Source of the DNA: a virus
Reading direction: 5' to 3' (one strand)
Virus record (IMG/VR): IMGVR_UViG_3300046373_000065
Coordinates: 1-22,213 of that record
DNA: 22,213 bases
Shown here: positions 14,085-20,206 of the stretch, in pieces
How positions within the stretch are numbered: position 1 is the stretch's first letter
How the letters are laid out: every line of letters begins with the position of its first letter
Translations under genes and position numbers: made by a program
The notes under the pieces: generated by a model
The model's database searches: none
Told to the model about the DNA's origin: nothing
The model's input: only the letters and a program-made list of their open reading frames with translations

Positions 14085-14257
14085 AACGCCAAGCCACGAA
14101 AGACAACCAGGCGCAGGTTGAGCTGCACATCGAACGCCAGCGCGCGTTGGGCGAACGCATGATCGGTGACAACGATCAGCCATCGCGCTGGGATCTACTT
14201 GCAACTCTGGCCATTATCGTTCTGGTGGCCTTCGGGACGATTCGGGGGTGGTGGTGA
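14081..14257 (+). CDS. Small single-span membrane protein (58 aa)
   Basis: ATGA overlap with the preceding gene. A charged N-terminal helix (NQAQVELHIERQRALGERMI) and one C-terminal membrane span (LLATLAIIVLVAFGTIRGWW). The next ATG overlaps its TGA by one base. Function unknown. Confidence 0.6.
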   Translation: MKRQATKDNQAQVELHIERQRALGERMIGDNDQPSRWDLLATLAIIVLVAFGTIRGWW

Positions 14258-14790
14258 TGAGCAACCGTTTCGGGCGTAACCAGAAGCGCGCAATGCGTGA
14301 GCAGATTGAATTTCACGCTAAGACGGCAAGCAATCTTTCTGATGCCCTGTTGATGCAGCAGGGGCTGACAGCATACCAACGTCAAAAGATTGAAACTATG
14401 GAAGGTGCATTGGACGATGTGGCAAAAGAGCTTGGCCAGTATTTTTATGGACTGCCACCGGTGAAATTACGTGTCGATGAATATCGGGACCGATTCCGCT
14501 TGCCAGCTCCTATTCCAGCATCAGAACTGATGTTCAGGGACAGCGATCAGATAAGCCATCTGGTTTCACAGGCAGCTCATGAGCTTTCATTTGTCCGCGC
14601 CGGGATTGAGCGTGATCGATTCACGGGATCGGTTCATGTTCAGCTTGAGACGCCAGATGGAAAGCGTTTCTACGCTATTTCCGCCTCGGCATGGGAAAAC
14701 ATGCGAAAAGATCGGCAACGCCTTAATCAGCAAATACTCCCGATGATTGCAAGGGAGATGGCCGAATTTATTGCCGGTGGCGAGCGATGA
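14257..14790 (+). CDS. Hypothetical protein (177 aa)
   Basis: ATG at 14257 is favoured (TGATG overlap); an in-frame GTG at 14248 is a less likely start. Basic N-terminus (SNRFGRNQKRAMREQ), a helical first half (ALLMQQGLTAYQRQKIETME), then a mixed second half containing a beta strand FTGSVHVQLETPDGKRFYAI and a closing helix (RLNQQILPMIAREMAEFIAG). Family not recognised. It is the largest gene of this accessory cluster. Confidence 0.7.
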   Translation: MSNRFGRNQKRAMREQIEFHAKTASNLSDALLMQQGLTAYQRQKIETMEGALDDVAKELGQYFYGLPPVKLRVDEYRDRFRLPAPIPASELMFRDSDQISHLVSQAAHELSFVRAGIERDRFTGSVHVQLETPDGKRFYAISASAWENMRKDRQRLNQQILPMIAREMAEFIAGGER

Positions 14791-14966
14791 AGCAGCTCAA
14801 CGCAATTTACGTCGGCGGGCCGCAACTGGACCCGCCGGACGAAATTCCACTGATCCACTGCAAGTTCTGCAAGAAGAAATCACCGCGCACCGAATGGGTA
14901 CGCAACCGCTGGCACTGCCCCGGCTGTAACGAAGAAGACGCGGCCGGGATTACTGAAGAGGATTGA
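14787..14966 (+). CDS. Zinc-ribbon protein (59 aa)
   Basis: ATGA overlap with the preceding gene. Two Cys-x-x-Cys knuckles, HCKFCKKK and WHCPGCNEED, 19 residues apart, form a classic zinc ribbon; WVRNRW lies between them. Such small phage ribbons usually bind nucleic acid or a host transcription protein. No specific family is recognised. Confidence 0.7.
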   Translation: MKQLNAIYVGGPQLDPPDEIPLIHCKFCKKKSPRTEWVRNRWHCPGCNEEDAAGITEED

Positions 14967-14968
14967 GT

Positions 14969-15256
14969 ATGTTTCACGTAATCGACAAAACCACAGGAAA
15001 GCTCGCTATTGCCCAAGGATTCTGGGCAATCGGTGAGAATGGTCGGCTCTACGATGTGATTGATGGATGGGGCTGCGAAGGTGGCGGCGGATCGAGCATC
15101 GCCCCAGGAAACCTGGTTGCCGTTTTCGGCGATCCTGAACCCGAGGCTTCGCCAGAACCTGAGAAATTCAACTGCGATATCTGCGACCGAGTTTTCACTA
15201 CGAAACAGGGGCGAGACAACCATCGGAGCATGAAGCATTTCGGCGTCGCGCCATGA
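14969..15256 (+). CDS. Protein with a C-terminal C2H2 zinc finger (95 aa)
   Basis: ATG at 14969, directly after the preceding stop. An N-terminal domain (residues 1-54) has FHVIDKTTGKLAIAQGFWAI and a GGGGSS turn. An acidic Pro/Glu linker (DPEPEASPEPE) follows, then a finger: Cys69-x2-Cys72-x12-His85-x4-His90 with Phe76 at the conserved core position. Arg82 replaces the usual core Leu. C2H2 fingers are mainly eukaryotic but do occur in phages and a few bacterial regulators. Probably DNA or RNA binding. Confidence 0.65.
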   Translation: MFHVIDKTTGKLAIAQGFWAIGENGRLYDVIDGWGCEGGGGSSIAPGNLVAVFGDPEPEASPEPEKFNCDICDRVFTTKQGRDNHRSMKHFGVAP

Positions 15257-15393
15257 TCGCCCTCTACGCCGCCTTAACCTGCCTGGCAATCATAACCATC
15301 GCCGTGATCGGCATCAGCCTTTACGGCACCCACTTGGCCAAGCTTCGCGATCAGCGGGCGAAGGACGGGGTTAATTGGAGTATCGAAGCGTGA
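15253..15393 (+). CDS. Small membrane protein (46 aa)
   Basis: ATGA overlap with the finger protein. One long hydrophobic span (ALYAALTCLAIITIAVIGIS) at the N-terminus followed by a basic tail (LAKLRDQRAKDG). Its end overlaps the next start (GTGA). Function unknown. Confidence 0.55.
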   Translation: MIALYAALTCLAIITIAVIGISLYGTHLAKLRDQRAKDGVNWSIEA

Positions 15394-15596
15394 AGATAAA
15401 ACGTGAACGAGTCACCGCCGCCGGCAAGCCCGAAGTGGTTGTAGAGCTTGAGGTTGGCGAGGAGCTAATCGCGATTGAAAAACGCGGACACTACAGACTA
15501 GGCGGCCAGATTGATGATGTTGTCGAATGGCACGTACTGACCGACAGTCACAAAGTCCACTGGTGCCACTTTGAACAAAAATGGACTACGCCATGA
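15390..15596 (+). CDS. Hypothetical beta-rich protein (68 aa)
   Basis: GTG at 15390 overlaps the preceding stop, with GGAG 9 nt upstream. The sequence is beta-rich and charged: KIKRERVTAAGKPEVVVELE and EELIAIEKRGHYRLGGQIDD, ending HVLTDSHKVHWCHFEQKW. No family recognised; the stop overlaps the next ATG. Confidence 0.6.
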   Translation: MKIKRERVTAAGKPEVVVELEVGEELIAIEKRGHYRLGGQIDDVVEWHVLTDSHKVHWCHFEQKWTTP

Positions 15597-15688
15597 TCCC
15601 CCAAACTCTCGTCGCAATCTTCCTTGGCCTGGCCTGCCACGGCCTTCCGCAATTTATTCAATGGGGTATTGAAAAATGGATGATGTGA
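15593..15688 (+). CDS. Tiny hydrophobic peptide (31 aa)
   Basis: ATGA overlap. MIPQTLVAIFLGLACHGLPQ, then FIQWGIEKWMM. One short membrane-like stretch, ending in the ribosome-site region of the following gene, which it overlaps by 13 nt. Could be a true membrane peptide or a coupling ORF. Confidence 0.4.
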   Translation: MIPQTLVAIFLGLACHGLPQFIQWGIEKWMM

Positions 15689-16137
15689 AACCGGTTCACC
15701 GCTACAAAGCGCAAACGATGTTTTCGTTCGGCGGCGCAAAGATAGAGTATTTCCCGCATGGGCCAGAGGTTGTACTTGCTACCGAATTCGACGCCCAACG
15801 CCTGCGCGCCGTCACAGCACAAGAGCAGCAAGAACGTCACAGGGGAGCATGGTTTTCGATGAAAACAGAGCGTGATGTCGAACGCCTGCGCGCGGATACG
15901 GCTGAGGCTGAAGCGCAGACTCAGTATGCAAAGAGGGTCGCCGTAGTGGAGGAACTCGCCGCCGCCGAGCAGCGCATTGCGGAACAGCTCGAACTATTGC
16001 GCGAGGTTGTCGTAGCGCTTAGCGGAAGGCCTGAATTAGGCGTTGCGGTCCCCGCCTACACTGCCGATCGTCTGCGTCGGCGCATATACGCCGCCCTCAA
16101 CTCCAAAACCGAGGCAGGAAATCATGAGAAACATTGA
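15676..16137 (+). CDS. Coiled-coil hypothetical protein (153 aa)
   Basis: N-terminal globular part (KPVHRYKAQTMFSFGGAKIE; PEVVLATEFDAQRLRAV) then a long Glu/Ala/Arg coiled coil (about residues 60-115: ERLRADTAEAEAQTQYAK; AAEQRIAEQLELLREVV). DAQRLRA-type starts followed by coiled coils are common in small phage early proteins. No known function. Confidence 0.65.
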   Translation: MDDVKPVHRYKAQTMFSFGGAKIEYFPHGPEVVLATEFDAQRLRAVTAQEQQERHRGAWFSMKTERDVERLRADTAEAEAQTQYAKRVAVVEELAAAEQRIAEQLELLREVVVALSGRPELGVAVPAYTADRLRRRIYAALNSKTEAGNHEKH

Positions 16138-16357
16138 AACGCGTGAAGGTTATGACCTCTGGGACAAAGCGAACAAATTGCCCCGCTTCAACTTCTGGCG
16201 CGGCGGTGACGATGAAAAAGGCTCGGTGATCCGGGTTCCTGATAAATCCGGCAACTGGGTTGAACATCATGAGGTGCAGAAACTCGCTGACGAATATCAG
16301 GACGAAATCAACAGTCTGCGCGATCGTCTCGCAAGACTTGAACCGAAGGCAGTATGA
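16124..16357 (+). CDS. Hypothetical protein (77 aa)
   Basis: ATG with AGGA 5 nt upstream, overlapping the previous gene by 14 nt. MRNIETREGYDLWDKANKLP, then NFWRGGDDEKGSVIRVPDKS, and a C-terminal helix (QDEINSLRDRLARLEPK). Soluble; unknown function. The end overlaps the next ATG (ATGA). Confidence 0.6.
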   Translation: MRNIETREGYDLWDKANKLPRFNFWRGGDDEKGSVIRVPDKSGNWVEHHEVQKLADEYQDEINSLRDRLARLEPKAV

Positions 16358-16776
16358 CCATGACCAATAACCCAACGATTGACGGCGTGTCGCGGGAGTT
16401 GCTGACGGATCTATTGAAGATCGCTTCACGCAACACAAAGTCCGCATGGAGTGGTGGCATATGTGAAAAGGCACGCGCCCTGCTGGACGCCCCTGTCGTC
16501 GAGCGCCAGCCGGCGGCCGATTCGGTTGCATTGATGGTTACCGAATGGGTAGAGACTGGCATAGAGATGAACACTGATTGGCGTAACGGTCTGTCGGGGA
16601 TCATACAGAAGCGCCTTGAGCGGCTTCACGCCGCCCCGCCGGTCGCGGTAGTGCTGCCTGATCGCAAGCCAAATATCAACCGTTCGTTCGAAGGCACAGA
16701 TGCAGAGTGGTACGGAAACATCGCATGGAACGCCTGCCTCGACGCCACCGCTGCGCTGAATGGTGGGCAGAAATGA
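16354..16776 (+). CDS. Hypothetical protein (140 aa)
   Basis: ATGA overlap with the preceding gene. N-terminal DGVSRELLTDLLKIASRNTK and EKARALLDAP match a pattern shared by many Pseudomonas phage accessory proteins: a short helical start, then RQPAADS, and a C-terminal part ending EWYGNIAWNACLDATAALNG. Function unknown. Confidence 0.65.
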   Translation: MTMTNNPTIDGVSRELLTDLLKIASRNTKSAWSGGICEKARALLDAPVVERQPAADSVALMVTEWVETGIEMNTDWRNGLSGIIQKRLERLHAAPPVAVVLPDRKPNINRSFEGTDAEWYGNIAWNACLDATAALNGGQK

Positions 16777-16814
16777 TCGCCATCACTTGGTTCTACTTAG
16801 TCTATATACGCTGA
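16773..16814 (+). CDS. 13-codon ORF, possibly a coupling peptide
   Basis: ATGA overlap at 16773-16776; hydrophobic peptide MIAITWFYLVYIR. The stop falls inside the GAGG site of the next gene (ATG at 16822). Probably only keeps ribosomes moving across the gap; evidence is weak. Confidence 0.2.
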   Translation: MIAITWFYLVYIR

Positions 16815-16821
16815 GGTCAAT

Positions 16822-17148
16822 ATGAACAAAACAGTCATGTTTTTACAGGCTGATATGCACCGAGCCATCAACTCCGGGCGCACAAACATCGAGGTTTCAA
16901 TTCTTGATTTGAAGGAGCTGATCGGCGAGGTGATGCGCGCCGAGGCGAAGGAGACATTGCAGCGCACAGGGCAAGTCCTTGGATTTATCCGACCCGAGCA
17001 ATGCATGGCCATGGCGTCCGGCAAAGCGCTCTATGTCACGATCCGCCGGAAGAAGGACAAGGCTGGCGAATACTGCCAGCCGATTTATCGCGATATTCTC
17101 GACAAATCAGTTGAAGTGATATCAGAAAGCAGTCAGGATAGCGCCTGA
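16822..17148 (+). CDS. Hypothetical protein (108 aa)
   Basis: ATG with GAGG 6 nt upstream. Helical N-terminal half (MNKTVMFLQADMHRAINSGR; EVSILDLKELIGEVMRAEAK), then a beta/basic part (RPEQCMAMASGKALYVTIRR). Last gene before the structured RNA region and the recombination genes. No family recognised. Confidence 0.65.
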   Translation: MNKTVMFLQADMHRAINSGRTNIEVSILDLKELIGEVMRAEAKETLQRTGQVLGFIRPEQCMAMASGKALYVTIRRKKDKAGEYCQPIYRDILDKSVEVISESSQDSA

Positions 17149-17159
17149 AACAAAACGAC

Positions 17160-17261
17160 TTGGCGGTCGGATCAACTGGTAGGGATTCACGAAGACTGTG
17201 CAGGAACCAGTTCCTGTCCGCCAACGCCAGAAATGGTGACAGTCTTCCTGAATCCCTTTTT
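17160..17261 (+). ncRNA. Structured RNA with competing folds (switch- or attenuator-like) before the exonuclease gene
   Basis: Fold 1 (terminator): AGGGATTCACGAAGACTGT (17181-17199) pairs with 17239-17257 over 19 positions with one mismatch, followed by five T. Its loop holds a hairpin CAGGAA-CCAG-TTCCTG (17201-17216). Fold 2: TTGGCGG (17160-17166) pairs with CCGCCAA (17218-17224), and AACTGGT (17174-17180) with ACCAGTT (17206-17212). This nests the left arm of the terminator in a loop and cannot form together with fold 1's inner hairpin. It ends 19 nt before the exonuclease ATG. A tRNA-like outline is also present but lacks key tRNA bases. Confidence 0.5.
17181..17261 (+). terminator. Long-stem intrinsic terminator upstream of the exonuclease
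   Basis: 19-position stem with one C-C mismatch (17190 with 17248) and a T5 tract at 17257-17261. Only the plus strand has the T-tract. It would cut transcription between the accessory genes and the recombination genes unless bypassed. Confidence 0.65.
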
Positions 17262-17279
17262 CGTTTCTGGAGATACGAA

Positions 17280-18185
17280 ATGTTGGCACAACAACCTGTG
17301 GGAGAGCTGGACAGATCCAGTTACTTCGGATCAAGCGACATCGCCGCAATCCTCGGCATCAGCCCATGGCGTACAAAACTTGATGTCTTCCTCGACAAGA
17401 CCAAAGGCCGCGAAGAGATCACCCTCGAGAAGGCTGCAATCTTCAAGCGAGGCAAACGCCTGGAACCCTACATACTCGACATGTACGCGGAAGACACTGG
17501 TGAAAGCCTGATCCATCGTGGCGAACGCTACATCGATCTGGAATACCCATTCCTGGCCGCAGAGATAGACGCCGAAACCGAAAGCGGGAAGAACGTAGAA
17601 GCCAAGTCCGCCCGCGCGGACTGGAACAAGGTCTGGGGATCCGAGATGACCGACGAGATCCCGGTCTACTACAACGCTCAGGCCATGTTCGGCATGGGCA
17701 TAAACGGCGCCGAGTCGGCAGAGTTCCCGGTGCTGATCGGCATCGACGACTTCCGTATTTACCGTGTCGAGCGCGACCAGCAGATCATCGCCAATCTAAA
17801 AAAGGCGGCGGTCGAATTCTGGAATGACCACATCGTCACCGGTGTTGCGCCGGAGCCAACAACAGTCGACGACATTGAGCGGCTGTTCCCTTGGGACGCC
17901 GGCAGCGTTATCCAGGCAACTGATCAGATCCGCGATGCCTATTTGGATCTGAAAGACCTGAAGAAGCGCATCAAATTGCTTGAAGATGACGCAGAAGAGG
18001 CGGCCAAGCGAATTAAGTTGTTTATGGGCGAGCATCAGATATTGAAGTTCGGTGCCGAGCAACTGCTGAGCTGGAAATCGCAAAAAGCCAGGCTGTTCGA
18101 TGCAAAAGCGTTCACCGCAAAACACCCAACCATTGCGGAGAAATTCCGCTACGACAGAGCCAGTCGCGTCATGAGGATCAAATAA
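17280..18185 (+). CDS. YqaJ/lambda-Exo-type 5'-3' alkaline exonuclease
   Basis: 301 aa. ATG at 17280 is chosen (GGAG 9 nt upstream); the frame is open further upstream, but only over the terminator. N-terminal GSSDIAAILGISPW (residues 17-30) is the YqaJ signature. Then GKRLEPYIL with Glu62. The PD-(D/E)xK centre is Asp97 and Glu107-Ala-Lys109, the same Asp-x9-Glu-x-Lys spacing as in lambda Exo. The C-terminal part is helical (YLDLKDLKKRIKLLEDDAEE). It resects duplex ends to give 3' single strands for RecT. The stop overlaps the RecT start by one base, so the two are co-translated. Confidence 0.93.
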   Translation: MLAQQPVGELDRSSYFGSSDIAAILGISPWRTKLDVFLDKTKGREEITLEKAAIFKRGKRLEPYILDMYAEDTGESLIHRGERYIDLEYPFLAAEIDAETESGKNVEAKSARADWNKVWGSEMTDEIPVYYNAQAMFGMGINGAESAEFPVLIGIDDFRIYRVERDQQIIANLKKAAVEFWNDHIVTGVAPEPTTVDDIERLFPWDAGSVIQATDQIRDAYLDLKDLKKRIKLLEDDAEEAAKRIKLFMGEHQILKFGAEQLLSWKSQKARLFDAKAFTAKHPTIAEKFRYDRASRVMRIK

Positions 18186-19117
18186 TGAGCACCAACCAAT
18201 TGCGCCAGGCAGCCAGCGGGCAAGCGCCTGCGGCTCAAGCTACAGACCCGAAATCAATCATGGGGCTGATGAACAGCGATAGCGTCAAAAAGCAAATGGC
18301 GCTGGCCATGCCGAAGCATCTTACGGCTGATCGGATGATGCGTATCGCTATGACAGAAGTTCGCAAAGTCCCGGCTTTGGGAAAGTGCAACGTCCAGTCA
18401 TTCATGGGCGCCATCATGCAATGCGCGCAGCTCGGCCTTGAACCTGGCGCCGCGCTCGGCCACGCCTACCTGCTTCCTTTCGGAAATGGCAAGGCATCTG
18501 ACGGGCTGGCCAACTGTCAGCTAATCATTGGCTATCGCGGGATGATTGATCTGGCTCGGCGTTCAGGGCAGATCATCAGTCTCAATGCGCGAGCTGTATA
18601 CAGCAACGACCAGTTTTCCTACACCTACGGCCTTGATGAAACACTGGAGCATGTCCCGGCCACAGGCGAGCGCGGAGAATTCACGCATGTTTATGCCGTG
18701 GCCAAGTTGAAAGGCGGCGGGATCCAGTTCGAAGTCATGTCTAAGGCCGACGTGATGAGAGTCAAGGCAAGCAGCAAAGCCGGGAACAACGGCCCATGGG
18801 TCAGCCATTTTGACGAGATGGCAAAGAAGACTGTGATCCGGCGCCTGTTCAAGTACCTGCCGGTTTCCATCGAGGTCACTCAAGCGGTGATCCTCGACGA
18901 GAAGGCGGACGCCGGCATCGATCAGGATAACGCCTCGGCCATCACAGGCGAATTCAGCGTATTCGAGGAGCCGCAACAGCTCGGTGTTGATGAAGCGTTG
19001 GACAAAGAAACTGGTGAGATCACCGAGCCGAAGAAACGCCAGGAAAAACAGCAGGATCCTGAGCCAGAAGTCGAAAATGACGATAAAGGCTCCGAACCAG
19101 AATTCTCCATGGAATAA
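18185..19117 (+). CDS. recT: RecT-family single-strand annealing protein
   Basis: 310 aa. Core (residues about 25-235) has the RecT landmarks: SVKKQMALAMPKHLTADRMM, VRKVPALGKCNVQSFMGAIM, CAQLGLEPGAALGHAYLLPF, then LIIGYRGMIDLARRSGQI and the EMAKKTVIRRLFKYLP motif. The N-terminal 20 residues are Gln/Ala-rich, and the tail (after about 240) is acidic, as in many annealases that bind SSB or nuclease. It anneals the 3' strands made by the exonuclease encoded just upstream (TAATG overlap). Confidence 0.95.
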   Translation: MSTNQLRQAASGQAPAAQATDPKSIMGLMNSDSVKKQMALAMPKHLTADRMMRIAMTEVRKVPALGKCNVQSFMGAIMQCAQLGLEPGAALGHAYLLPFGNGKASDGLANCQLIIGYRGMIDLARRSGQIISLNARAVYSNDQFSYTYGLDETLEHVPATGERGEFTHVYAVAKLKGGGIQFEVMSKADVMRVKASSKAGNNGPWVSHFDEMAKKTVIRRLFKYLPVSIEVTQAVILDEKADAGIDQDNASAITGEFSVFEEPQQLGVDEALDKETGEITEPKKRQEKQQDPEPEVENDDKGSEPEFSME

Positions 19118-19123
19118 CGCCCG

Positions 19124-19139
19124 GCGGCACGGATGCCGC
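19124..19139 (+). other. Small hairpin after recT
   Basis: GCGGCA-CGGA-TGCCGC, a 6-bp stem with a 4-nt loop between the RecT stop and the next gene. No T-tract follows, so it is more likely an mRNA-stability element than a terminator. Confidence 0.35.
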
Positions 19140-19170
19140 ACCAAACCCTCAATAGACCAAAGGAAATACC

Positions 19171-20133
19171 ATGAACGCTCAGCAAAAAGCAGTGATCGAC
19201 AAAGCAGCAAAAGAGGGCAAACTCCCATCCGAAATTACTGGTGAATTTCTTCTGCATGATCTGGTGCAGGCCTGCATCGGCCAGCTCAGCAAGCACGAAG
19301 TAGGCTTCCGCAAGCTGACCGAAAAACAGCAGGACGCGGCTATCGCCGAGTTGACCGACAATCTCAAGGAAAGCGCATTGCTGGCAGCGCGCATCATCGC
19401 CAGCGCCGGAACTCCGACCGTAAGCGGAACCCTGAAGAAAATCGCCATCGATGCAAAATCCGTCCTGACCGTCAGCGTCGACGGCGGCGAGAAATACTTC
19501 AACGAGCTGATCAGCAAGACCCAGGACAAGTCTGATGTCCTGATCGTTCTGTACGAGCGCGATTATTTCGATGCCCTGGACAACATCCAGTCCGAGAAGG
19601 ACCAGAAATCTTTGCCGCTGGACGGTGATAAGCCGGCCAAGAAAGCCCCAGCCAAGGGCAAGACCAAGGCCGCCGCCGATGTCGCCGCGTCCATCGCCCT
19701 GGAACCGGCCATGATGGAGAAGGCCAGCAAGTTCATCACGGACGTGCGTACACCGACCATCGCCGGCATCCAGAACGTGCTGGGAATTGGCTTCCAGAAG
19801 GCTGAAGCGGTTTTGGCCGAGCTGGCGCGCAAGGGCGAGATCGTTGCCGAGGAAGATGGCAGCTACAGCATGCCGAAGGCCATAAAGACCTTAGTCGATC
19901 CCGTAGACGATCAGGACGGCCCAGCGATTCACGCAGAGCTGACCGAAGACCTCTATCAGTCGATCAAGGCCGGGGTGATCGAGAAGCAAAGCGTGGCGAA
20001 GATCGCAATCACCATCAAGCATGGCGTGACCGATGAAGTCGCTGACGACGCAATCGACCGCCTGGAAATGGAAGGCGTCATTTCTGCGGAAGACGAGATG
20101 GGCGGCCGCGAAGTTCTTGAGCGGGTCGCTTGA
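19171..20133 (+). CDS. Protein with two FtsK-gamma-like winged helices
   Basis: 320 aa, AAGGAAATACC upstream of ATG. Residues 1-145 form an unrecognised helical domain (FLLHDLVQACIGQLSKHEVG; LTEKQQDAAIAELTDNLKES). A Lys/Ala-rich linker (about 150-175) follows. Residues about 178-232 (ASKFITDVRTPTIAGIQNVL, GFQKAEAVLAELARKGEIV) resemble the FtsK gamma domain, which reads KOPS DNA. Residues about 253-317 (IDRLEMEGVISAEDEMGGRE) look like a second, weaker copy. There is no motor ATPase domain, so it is not a DNA pump. Likely a DNA-binding partner of the exonuclease-RecT system. Confidence 0.7.
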   Translation: MNAQQKAVIDKAAKEGKLPSEITGEFLLHDLVQACIGQLSKHEVGFRKLTEKQQDAAIAELTDNLKESALLAARIIASAGTPTVSGTLKKIAIDAKSVLTVSVDGGEKYFNELISKTQDKSDVLIVLYERDYFDALDNIQSEKDQKSLPLDGDKPAKKAPAKGKTKAAADVAASIALEPAMMEKASKFITDVRTPTIAGIQNVLGIGFQKAEAVLAELARKGEIVAEEDGSYSMPKAIKTLVDPVDDQDGPAIHAELTEDLYQSIKAGVIEKQSVAKIAITIKHGVTDEVADDAIDRLEMEGVISAEDEMGGREVLERVA

Positions 20134-20158
20134 CTGCGCGATGACATCTGACTAGTAT
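20130..20158 (+). promoter_or_regulatory. Candidate promoter before the ATPase gene
   Basis: TTGACT (20130-20135), 17-nt spacer, TAGTAT (20153-20158). The predicted start falls inside the following hairpin, which would leave a structured 5' end. Moderate match only. Confidence 0.4.
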
Positions 20159-20161
20159 CAT

Positions 20162-20187
20162 AACGGCGCCACATAAGGCGCCGTTTT
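20162..20187 (+). terminator. Terminator between the FtsK-gamma-like and ATPase genes
   Basis: Perfect 9-bp stem AACGGCGCC / GGCGCCGTT with a 6-nt loop; the last two T of the stem run into TT. Strong stem, short T-tract. Confidence 0.6.
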
Positions 20188-20206
20188 CACAACCGGAGAA
20201 AGACCA

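Noticed and set aside
17160-17229. tRNA gene: 7-bp acceptor-like stem, D-loop-like AACTGGTAGG, a 7-nt loop and an arm before CCGCCAA..GCCA
   Set aside because: No TTCRA T-loop, no U33-type anticodon loop, only a 3-bp anticodon stem and wrong spacing to CCA. Treated as a structured RNA instead.
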